Assembly: GCA_963842795.1 (NCBI GenBank)
Contig: CAWJHV010000010.1
Coordinates: forward strand, 1-64,000
Source: WHSW01 sp963842795
GTDB taxonomy: Bacteria > Actinomycetota > Thermoleophilia > Solirubrobacterales > 70-9
Direction of reading: 5' to 3'
DNA length: 64,000 nt
The position numbers and the translations under genes were made by a program. Below the pieces are notes generated by a model, which worked only from the letters and a program-made list of their open reading frames with translations, ran no database searches and had not been told where the DNA came from. Shown in pieces: positions 40,077-46,795 of the stretch; the first letter of the stretch is position 1; the number at the start of each line of letters is the position of its first letter.

Positions 40077-41146
40077 AGACCTCGGCGCACTCGACCACCT
40101 CGTTGACGTCGATGTGCTCCTCCGGCAGGTGGGCGACCCGGAAGTCGCCCGGCCCGTAGACGACCGCCTCGGCGCCGCCGAAGTCGACCATGTTGTGGGC
40201 GTCGGTCCAGGCCGGGACGCCGATCGGCTCGCGGCGCTCCCCGGTGACCTCGGCCGTCAGCTCGGCGAGCGCGACGGCCAGGGGCGAGTCCTCGGGGGTC
40301 TCGAACGGCTCCGTCATCTCGACCAGCTCGACCGTTCCTCCAAACTCCGCCGCCAGCGCCTCGAGCGCGGCCAGCGTCGCGTCGCCGTCCTGCCCGGGGA
40401 CGATCCGGGTCTGGAGCTGGAAGCTGCAGGCGTCGGGCACGGTGTTGAACTCGGTCCCTCCCCTGATCGCGCCGACCTCCGCCTGCGAGGCGCCGAGCAG
40501 CGGGTGCGTGTGGGCGTCGAGCCCGAGCCGCGGCAGGGCGCCGATCAGCCCCACCGCCGCCTCGATCGCGTTCTCCCCGACGTCGGTCAGTGCCCCGTGG
40601 GCCGCGCGCCCGCGGACGTGGACCCAGGCGTCGATGTCGCCGGTCTCGGCCAGCCCGCAGCGCAGGCCGGTCGCCTCGAGCGCGATCGCCCGGTCGGCCG
40701 CCAGCTCGAGCGCGAGGACTCGCGAGCCGCTGCCTCCGCGCTCCTCGTCGACCGGGAAACGCGAACGCGACCCGCAGCCGATCGAGGTCGTCGCCGGACG
40801 CGACCAGGGCGCGGGCCGCGGTGAGGCAGGCGACCACGCCCCCCTTGTCGTCGACCGACCCGAGGCCGCGGACGACGTCGCCGTCGATCTCCGCGCTCGC
40901 CGGCCACGGGGCGGCGATCGTGTCGACGTGCGCGAGGAAGGCGAGCGCGGGGTCCTCGGCGGCGCCGACCACGAGGCTGTCGCGGCCGGTCTCGCTGCGC
41001 ACCCGCCGCACGGGCAGCGCCCAGTCGGCGCACAGCGCCTCGATCCGGTCGACGATCCGGCCCTCGGCCCCCGACTGCGACGGGATCCCGACCAGCTCGG
41101 CGAGCAGGTCGCGGGCCTCGGCGACGGCGGCGGGATCGGCGCTCAC
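40042..41146 (-). CDS. M20-family metallohydrolase (one frameshift)
   Basis: This zinc-dependent deacylase/peptidase of the ArgE/DapE type has 367 residues after one inserted base near 40756. Metal and catalytic positions are LAFLAHVDTIAAPWP, GLGSVDDKGGVVACL, a DEERGGSGS segment, and TDAHNMVDFGG near the end. The dimerisation domain lies between (THPLLGASQAEVGAIRGG). The GTG start overlaps the stop of binding protein 4, so the two form a leftward pair. It may hydrolyse an N-acyl or peptide form of the imported substrate. The 3' end overlaps the alpha-oxoamine synthase. Confidence 0.87.
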
Positions 41147-42231
41147 CCGCTCTGCACCTCCTGCCAGGCGCGGACCCAGGTCTGGAAGTTGTCGGGCTGG
41201 ACCTCGGCGATCGCGTCGGCGATCGAGCGCGGATCGGCGGTCTCGCGGAAACGGGCCGGGACCGCGGCGACCGCGGCCGCGTTGACCACCGCGAAGCCGT
41301 TCTGGGCGGCGATCGCCTGCGCCGGCTTGGAGACGAAGTAGTTGATCAGCTTGTAGGCGGCGTCGATGTTCTCCGCCTTCGAGGTGATCCCGAGCCCGCA
41401 GACCCAGGACAACGGCCCCTCCTCGGGCGCCACCCACTCGACCGGCTCGCCCTCGGCCTGCAGCAGGAGCGCGTTGTAGCGTCCGCCATCGGCGAGCACG
41501 ATCTCCCCGCCCTTGAACAGGTTGAGCTTCTCCGAGTCCGAGCCGGTGAAGGCGCGGAACTGGGACTTCGAGTCGATCAGCTTCTGCTTTGCCGCTTCGA
41601 CCTGCTCGTCGGTGAGCACCATCGGGTTCTCGGCGCCCAGCGCCGCTGCGGTCTCGGCGATCGGGGTGAGCCAGGTACCGCCGTCGATCGACACCCTCCC
41701 CGCGTAGGCGGGGTCGAAGAGGTCGGCCCACGAGTCGGGGGCCGGCACGACCTCCTCGGTGTTGTAGAGCAGGCCCTGGGGGCCGGCGGCGACCGGCACG
41801 AAGTTGACGTCACCGTCCGGACGCTCGACGCCCTCGTTGTCGCGGAAGGCGAGCTCGTCCCACCCCTCGATCCCGTCGGGGTCGATCGGGCGCAGAAGCC
41901 CGCGGGTGATCAGCGGCTGGTACTCGTCCGAGCAGACGTTGACGACGTCGGCCTCGAACCCTCCGGCGAGCTTCGCCGCGCCCTCCTGGACGCTGTCGAA
42001 GGTCGCCGTGTCGAGCTCCAGATCCGGGTTCTGCTCGCGGAAGGGGTCGAGGATGATGTCGCTGGCGGTGTCGCTGTAGGTGAATGTGCGCAGGGTGCCG
42101 CTCACCGGCGCCTCGGGGTCCGCCGGCGGCGGCGCCGGCTCCGAGCCGCCCTCCGATCCCCCGCAGCCGGCGGCGATCGCCGCGGCCGCGAGGGCGAGCG
42201 AGACGGCGCGGGCGGCGGGCGGGCGAGGCAT
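41143..42231 (-). CDS. PotD-like amine-binding lipoprotein 4 (intact)
   Basis: This intact 362-residue lipoprotein has the lipobox ALAAAAIAAGCGGSEGG. The body is PotD-like: GTLRTFTYSDTASDIILDPF, GAAKLAGGFEADVVNVCSDEY, GPLSWVCGLGITSKAENIDAAYKLINYF and the end TWVRAWQEVQSG. The ATG at 42231 is preferred over an upstream GTG at 42249 that lies inside the operator. It is divergent from the second alkaline phosphatase and co-transcribed with the M20 gene. It resembles binding protein 3 more than the 20-kb tandem pair. Confidence 0.9.
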   Translation of the reverse strand: MPRPPAARAVSLALAAAAIAAGCGGSEGGSEPAPPPADPEAPVSGTLRTFTYSDTASDIILDPFREQNPDLELDTATFDSVQEGAAKLAGGFEADVVNVCSDEYQPLITRGLLRPIDPDGIEGWDELAFRDNEGVERPDGDVNFVPVAAGPQGLLYNTEEVVPAPDSWADLFDPAYAGRVSIDGGTWLTPIAETAAALGAENPMVLTDEQVEAAKQKLIDSKSQFRAFTGSDSEKLNLFKGGEIVLADGGRYNALLLQAEGEPVEWVAPEEGPLSWVCGLGITSKAENIDAAYKLINYFVSKPAQAIAAQNGFAVVNAAAVAAVPARFRETADPRSIADAIAEVQPDNFQTWVRAWQEVQSG

Positions 42232-42239
42232 TCGGACAT

Positions 42240-42252
42240 ATTGTTCCACAAT
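42240..42252. promoter_or_regulatory. Operator upstream of binding protein 4
   Basis: ATTGTTCCACAAT (arms ATTGT/ACAAT) lies 8 bp upstream of the leftward binding-protein ATG, within the 70-bp divergent gap. It is a two-base variant of the site at 13647 and fits TNGTNNNACNA exactly. Confidence 0.6.
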
Positions 42253-42277
42253 CCACTATGGTCAGCGCATACGTTGA

Positions 42278-42290
42278 ACTGTTGAACAAT
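42278..42290. promoter_or_regulatory. Operator upstream of second phosphatase
   Basis: ACTGTTGAACAAT lies 11 bp before the phosphatase ATG and just before GGAGG. It matches the reverse complement of the 13647 site (ATTGTTGAACAAT) except at the second base. With the site at 42240 it gives the divergent promoter one palindrome for each direction, about 38 bp apart. Confidence 0.6.
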
Positions 42291-42301
42291 CGGAGGAACG
42301 G

Positions 42302-43576
42302 ATGGTCGTCAGGCACGGACGCGGCGCGTCACACAGACAACGAGCGACGCTTGCCGCAGGCCTGGTCGTTGCCCTGGCCGCCGGGCTCTGGCTTACCCGC
42401 GGCAGCGAGCCGAGCCGTGCAGCCACCCCCTCGTCCACGAGCGTGATCGTCCTGATCGGCGACGGCATGGGACCCGGCCAGCGAGCCGCCACCCAGCTCG
42501 CGCGCTACGGGCTCGACGCGATCCAGCCGATGGACGCGCTGCCGGTGTCGGGCACGATGTTCACCCAGAGCACGTCCGCGATCACCGACTCGGCCGCCGG
42601 GGCGACCGCGATCGCGACAGGGGTCAAGACCCGCAACGGCTATACCGGGGTGGGACCGGACGGCGAGCGGCTCACCACGCTGCTCGAGATCGCTCGCGAC
42701 GCGGGCAAGTCGACCGGCCTGGTCGAGGACAGCGACGTCACCAACGCGACCACGGGGTCGTTCGGCGCGCACGTCAAGGACCGCGACCGGCGACGCCAGA
42801 TCGCCAGTAGCTATCTCTACGACACGAAGCCGGACGTGATCCTCGGTGGCGGCGAGCAGTTCTGGTACCCGCGCGGAACCCCAGGCGCGATCCCGAACGA
42901 CCTGCCCGGCGATCGCAGCCGCGGGAAGAAGAACCTCGTTGACGCGGCCCGGGACCTCGGCTATCAGTACGCCTCCGGCGCCGAGGGCGTCGCGGCGCTG
43001 ACGGGACCGAAGGTGCTCGGCCTCGTGCAGCAGAACCCGTACGTGCGCGAGCTGCTCGCCGACTACGACCGCCACGACGATCCCCACTACGTTCCCGAGG
43101 AGGCCCTCGTCGCGAAGGCGATCGAGCTCCTGAGCCAGGACCCCGACGGCTTCTTCCTCGCCATCGACGTCGACGAGATCGACACCGCGGGCCACGCCAG
43201 CCACGCCGGCCTCGTGATCAAGTCTGCCGACCTGCTCAACCGGATAGTCAGCACGGTCGAGGCCTACCGCGCCACCGACCCGAACCTCCTGTTCGTGGTC
43301 ACCGCCGACCACGAGACCGGAGGGATGACGATCGAGGGCCCGAAGAGCAATTCGACCTCGGTGCTCGGCTACCCGATCCCGAAGCGGTGGCGAAACGGGC
43401 CCTTCGGGATCGAGGGGTCGCAGCGGGTCTTCACCACGGACTGGACCACGCCCGGGCACACCGGCGTGCCGGTGCCGCTGACCGCGGCCGGCCCCGGCGC
43501 CGAGCGGCTTGACGGCCCCAACGACAACACCGAGGTCTTCGACGTCGCCCGCGAGGTGCTGACCGGGTCGCCGTGA
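42302..43576 (+). CDS. PhoA-type alkaline phosphatase 2
   Basis: This intact 424-residue secreted alkaline phosphatase starts at an ATG with GGAGG eight bases upstream. A signal segment (ATLAAGLVVALAAGLWLTRG) precedes the mature part. Catalytic and metal motifs are VIVLIGDGMGPGQ, ITDSAAGATAIATG, IDVDEIDTAGHASHAG, VVTADHETGGMTI and TTPGHTGVPVPLTA. It is collinear with phosphatase 1 over its whole length (for example DSDVTNAT against DNDVTNAT) and shares the same operator. It closes the island on the right. Confidence 0.92.
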   Translation: MVVRHGRGASHRQRATLAAGLVVALAAGLWLTRGSEPSRAATPSSTSVIVLIGDGMGPGQRAATQLARYGLDAIQPMDALPVSGTMFTQSTSAITDSAAGATAIATGVKTRNGYTGVGPDGERLTTLLEIARDAGKSTGLVEDSDVTNATTGSFGAHVKDRDRRRQIASSYLYDTKPDVILGGGEQFWYPRGTPGAIPNDLPGDRSRGKKNLVDAARDLGYQYASGAEGVAALTGPKVLGLVQQNPYVRELLADYDRHDDPHYVPEEALVAKAIELLSQDPDGFFLAIDVDEIDTAGHASHAGLVIKSADLLNRIVSTVEAYRATDPNLLFVVTADHETGGMTIEGPKSNSTSVLGYPIPKRWRNGPFGIEGSQRVFTTDWTTPGHTGVPVPLTAAGPGAERLDGPNDNTEVFDVAREVLTGSP

Positions 43577-43592
43577 CCCGGGCGGCCGGGTC
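43575..43592 (+). terminator. Hairpin overlapping the end of phosphatase 2
   Basis: GACCCGG (43575-43581) and CCGGGTC (43586-43592) form a 7-bp stem with a GCGG loop, starting inside the phosphatase stop codon. There is no T-tract. It probably ends the phosphatase transcript before the SnoaL-like gene. Confidence 0.45.
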
Positions 43593-43616
43593 GCCGGGCG
43601 TGATAGTGATTGCGGC

Positions 43617-44021
43617 GTGAGCGACAACGTCGAGCGCTACCGCGAAGCCCTCGAGGCCTGGAATCGTCGCGACCTCGTCTGGATCCTCGAGCAGGCGGCA
43701 CCCGACTTCGAGTTCCACACCGCTCAGATGTTCCCCGGGACGGAGGCCGTCTATCGCGGCCGCGAAGGGATGGTCGAGTTCTGGACCTCGTTCATCGAGG
43801 AGCCCTGGGCGCTGCTGCGGATCGATATCGAGGAGATGCTGCCCGCGAGCGAGGATCGGGTGCTCGCGATCCTCACGTTCACCGGGACCGAGCGCGGCTC
43901 GGGCACGGAGGTGACGCTCAAGTACGCCCACCTGGCGACGTTCCGCGGCGACGAGGTGACGCGCATCGACGCCTTCGCCGACTGGGAGGACGCCCGGGCC
44001 GCGGCCGGGATCACGGGCTGA
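43617..44021 (+). CDS. SnoaL/NTF2-like domain protein
   Basis: This 134-residue protein starts at a GTG. The opening NVERYREALEAWNRRDLVWILEQAAPDFEFHTAQMFPG and YRGREGMVEFWTSFIEEPW are typical of SnoaL-like alpha+beta barrels, as is the final ATFRGDEVTRIDAFADWEDARAAAG. Members are small hydrolases, isomerases or binding proteins, and no catalytic residue can be assigned here. It sits eight bases before the VOC gene. Confidence 0.82.
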   Translation: MSDNVERYREALEAWNRRDLVWILEQAAPDFEFHTAQMFPGTEAVYRGREGMVEFWTSFIEEPWALLRIDIEEMLPASEDRVLAILTFTGTERGSGTEVTLKYAHLATFRGDEVTRIDAFADWEDARAAAGITG

Positions 44022-44028
44022 CGGGCGG

Positions 44029-44388
44029 ATGCTCCAGCACGTCTCGATCGAGGTCCCGCCCGAGCAGGTCGAGGCGATGGTTGATTTCTGGGGCCTGCTC
44101 GGCTTCGAGCGCATCGACGCGCCCGAGGCGCTGGGCGGCCACGTCACCTGGCTCGCGCGCCGGGGCACCCACATCCACCTGATCCACACCGAGGAGGCGA
44201 CGGTGCCCGTCCTCGGCCACGCCGCGGTCGTGGCCGAGGACTTCGAGGCCGCGCTGCAGCGTGTCGCCGACGCCGGGTACGAGGTCGCCGAGACGCGCCA
44301 GCTCTGGGGGGCGCGCCGAGCCTTCGCGATCGCGCCGGCCGGCCACCGGGTCGAGCTGATGGAGTTCCCACCGCCGGCCGGCGGCTGA
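44029..44388 (+). CDS. VOC/glyoxalase-fold protein
   Basis: This 119-residue protein has the vicinal-oxygen-chelate fold. LQHVSIEVPPEQVEAMVDFWGLLGFERI and VLGHAAVVAEDFEAALQRVADAGYEV mark the two beta-alpha-beta-beta-beta modules, and AGHRVELMEFPP carries the usual C-terminal Glu metal ligand. His near the start and Glu at the end could bind metal. It probably forms a transcript with the SnoaL-like gene. The substrate is unknown. Confidence 0.85.
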   Translation: MLQHVSIEVPPEQVEAMVDFWGLLGFERIDAPEALGGHVTWLARRGTHIHLIHTEEATVPVLGHAAVVAEDFEAALQRVADAGYEVAETRQLWGARRAFAIAPAGHRVELMEFPPPAGG

Positions 44389-44393
44389 ACGCG

Positions 44394-45065
44394 CTAGTCG
44401 CGCGACCGCTTGAGCGAGAAGGGCACCTCGGCCGCGGCCCGGTGATTGAGTGCGTCGTACGCCGTCACCTGCATGCGGAACCGGCCGGTCCCGAGCGAAT
44501 CGGTCGAGAGCTTGAGCTCGTTGCGGCCCTTGCGGCCCTTGCGGTTCAAGGTCTCGACCGCCCGCCAGCGGGACTTGCGCCAGTGCGTGATCCGAACGAC
44601 GAGATCAGCCTTCTTGGAGACGGAGAACCGAGCCTGTACCGAGTCGCCTCGGTCGGACACCCGCAGGTCCTTGACGCGCAGCGGACTGCCCTGCGGAATC
44701 GGGACCACGTTGACGACGCCCGTCATCTCCGGGTGGACCCGGCAGTGGTAGGTGAACCGTCCCTCCACGCCGAAGGTGTGGCTGAAGTAGTCCCCCGTGG
44801 GATGGGTCTCGTTCGTGGGTGGCCCGGCGGGATCGGAGTCGAACGACTCGGCCTGCCCGGGATCGGCGGTCACCGAATGGTTCCGGGCCACCACCCCCTG
44901 CCAGAACCAGATCACCGACTCGCCGACGCCGATCGTCACCTCCGCAGGCGCGTAGCGAAAAGCGTCGCCCTCCACGGTCACCGACTCGGCCCCGTGGCCC
45001 GGGTGCGCGCCGGCCGGCGCCACCGAACACAGGGCGAGTGCGACCGCCGCGGCGAGGCGTTTCAT
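44394..45065 (-). CDS. Secreted cupredoxin-domain protein
   Basis: The 223-residue protein has a signal peptide (RLAAAVALALCSVAPAGAHPGHG), then a plastocyanin-like copper domain. The type 1 copper ligands appear as the His in ARNHSV and Cys-x4-His-x2-Met-like spacing in YHCRVHPEMTG. A C-terminal beta-rich domain of about 95 residues (RFSVSKKADLVVRITHWRKSRWRAVETL) resembles domains seen in other secreted actinobacterial proteins. It ends convergently with the VOC gene, five bases away. It probably serves in extracytoplasmic electron transfer or copper binding. Confidence 0.85.
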   Translation of the reverse strand: MKRLAAAVALALCSVAPAGAHPGHGAESVTVEGDAFRYAPAEVTIGVGESVIWFWQGVVARNHSVTADPGQAESFDSDPAGPPTNETHPTGDYFSHTFGVEGRFTYHCRVHPEMTGVVNVVPIPQGSPLRVKDLRVSDRGDSVQARFSVSKKADLVVRITHWRKSRWRAVETLNRKGRKGRNELKLSTDSLGTGRFRMQVTAYDALNHRAAAEVPFSLKRSRD

Positions 45066-45069
45066 CGCT

Positions 45070-45828
45070 CTACAGCCGGATGCCCCAATAGGCCTTCGGC
45101 GGCTTCTGGCAATAGAAGCTGCCGCCCGCGGTCGGGGCGCAGTCGAACCCGGATCGCGGCTCCCCGCTGCGCAGGTACTTGACGCTGCCCTTGCGGGCGA
45201 TCTTGCACTTGAGCTTCATCGCGCGGACCCGGTAGTCGTTCGCCCCGCGCGAGACGACCCCGCAGTTCTTGCTGTTGTGGCTGGCGCTCGCGATCTGGAC
45301 CACCCAGACGGTGGCCTTGAGCTTCGCCGAGCCCGAGGTCCCGGTGACGTGCCAGCAGCCCGTGCGGGGGAAGATCATCGCTCCGGGGATGAATCTGCTC
45401 TCGGGGCCGAGATGGTTGTCATACAGCGCCCTCACGAGATGATCACCGCCAGGCCGACGAACCGCCTTCACCCGTAGCCGACCAGCCGCGCTCCCGTCTC
45501 GTCGCCACAGGATCTTCGCGCCGATCGAGCCGTTGGGCCTCATGTCCGCGAAGGTCGTGCCGGGCGGTGCCCGCTCCTCCGGCGCGATGACGGCAATGGT
45601 GGTCTTACGGCCGAAGAAGACACGAAGCCCCTCCTGTTCGACCGACCCTCCCCGCCTCGGCTTCGTAACGTCGCAGCCCGCGGCCACCGCGCCGTAGTCA
45701 TCGCCCCCCTTCACGCCGGTGCCGTGCGCCGTTTCGGCGCCGGCGCCGGCTGCGGAGTACCACCCTGCGAACGCGGCCAGAGCCGTTAGGGCTATCAAGC
45801 CGACTCGCGTGGCTGACCGGCCAACCAT
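45070..45828 (-). CDS. Hypothetical secreted protein
   Basis: From the ATG at 45828 this is 252 residues with a signal/anchor segment (VGLIALTALAAFAGWYSAAGAGAET). The mature part has scattered cysteines (GCDVTKP, TGCWHV, KNCGVV, KLKCKI, FDCAPTAGGSFYCQK) suggesting disulfides, and a YRVRAMKLKCKIARKGSVKYL motif that looks like a repeat of secreted Thermoleophilia proteins. I do not recognise a family with confidence. It is four bases upstream of the cupredoxin gene, so the two are probably co-transcribed, and it diverges from the nitrilase gene. Confidence 0.7.
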   Translation of the reverse strand: MVGRSATRVGLIALTALAAFAGWYSAAGAGAETAHGTGVKGGDDYGAVAAGCDVTKPRRGGSVEQEGLRVFFGRKTTIAVIAPEERAPPGTTFADMRPNGSIGAKILWRRDGSAAGRLRVKAVRRPGGDHLVRALYDNHLGPESRFIPGAMIFPRTGCWHVTGTSGSAKLKATVWVVQIASASHNSKNCGVVSRGANDYRVRAMKLKCKIARKGSVKYLRSGEPRSGFDCAPTAGGSFYCQKPPKAYWGIRL

Positions 45829-45868
45829 CGCGTGGGATTCTCGCAGCAGGGCGGCGTATGCTCGGCCG

Positions 45869-46768
45869 ATGCCGAGCCTCGAGACCGTCCGCGTCGCCGC
45901 GATCCAGGCGACCCCGGTGGTGCTCGATGCCGAGGCGACAGTGGACAAGGCCTGCGACCTGCTGGGGGAGGCGGCCGGCGGCGGGGCGCGGCTGGCGGTC
46001 CTGCCGGAGACCTTCGTCCCCCTCTACCCGTCCAACGCCTGGGCCCACGACGCCGCCTCGTTCGGAGGTTGGGACGAGCTCTGGCGGCGGTTGTGGGAGA
46101 ACTCGGTCGACGTCCCGGGCCCGCTGACCGAGCGGATCGCGGCGTGCTGCCGCGAGCTCGACCTGCATTGCGTGGTCGGGGTGAACGAGCGCGAGTCCAC
46201 ACGGCCCGGCTCGCTCTACAACGCGATGCTGACCTTTGGGCCCGACGGCCTGCTCCACAAGCACCGCAAGCTGATGCCCACGATGCAGGAGCGGATCTTC
46301 CACGGGGTCGGCGACGGCCGCGATCTCGACGTGCTCGAGACGCCGCTCGGGCGCATCGGGGGGCTGATCTGCTGGGAGAACCGGATGCCGCTCGCCCGCT
46401 ACGCCGTCTATCGCGGCGGCCCCCAGCTGTGGGTGGCCCCGACCGCCGACGACAGCGAGAGCTGGCTCGTCTCGATGCGTCACATCGCGATCGAGTCCGG
46501 CGCGTACGTGATCTCGGTTCCCCAGTTCATACCCGCCTCCGCGTTCCCGGACGACTTCCCGGTGCCGCTGCCCGAGGGCGAGCTGATCTTCGGTCGCGGC
46601 GGGACAGCGATCTGTCGGCCGGGCGACGGCGAGGTGATCGCGGGCCCGTTGTACGACGAGGAGGGAATCCTGTTCGCCGACTGCGATCTGGGGCGGGCGC
46701 TGGAGTTGAAGCGATGGTTCGACGCCGCCGGCCACTACGGCCGCGAGGACGTCCTGCTCGACCGCTGA
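45869..46768 (+). CDS. Nitrilase / carbon-nitrogen hydrolase
   Basis: This 299-residue enzyme carries the Glu-Lys-Cys triad of the nitrilase superfamily: VLPETFVPLYPSNAWA, LHKHRKLMPTMQERIFHG and GLICWENRMPLARY. The wording HRKLMPT-ERIFHGVGDG and CWENRMPL is that of branch 1 nitrilases, which convert nitriles to carboxylic acid and ammonia, rather than amidases. The ATG at 45869 is in a short divergent gap with the hypothetical secreted gene. The substrate is unknown. Confidence 0.9.
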   Translation: MPSLETVRVAAIQATPVVLDAEATVDKACDLLGEAAGGGARLAVLPETFVPLYPSNAWAHDAASFGGWDELWRRLWENSVDVPGPLTERIAACCRELDLHCVVGVNERESTRPGSLYNAMLTFGPDGLLHKHRKLMPTMQERIFHGVGDGRDLDVLETPLGRIGGLICWENRMPLARYAVYRGGPQLWVAPTADDSESWLVSMRHIAIESGAYVISVPQFIPASAFPDDFPVPLPEGELIFGRGGTAICRPGDGEVIAGPLYDEEGILFADCDLGRALELKRWFDAAGHYGREDVLLDR

Positions 46769-46795
46769 GCGCCCCCGCCCCGCCCCGCCGGGGAG

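Noticed and set aside
12600..40800. Mass pseudogenisation of the catabolic island
   Set aside because: All breaks are one- or two-base changes in short G/C runs, no in-frame stops or large deletions are seen, motifs are intact on both sides, and essential nuoD and nuoN show the same type of break.
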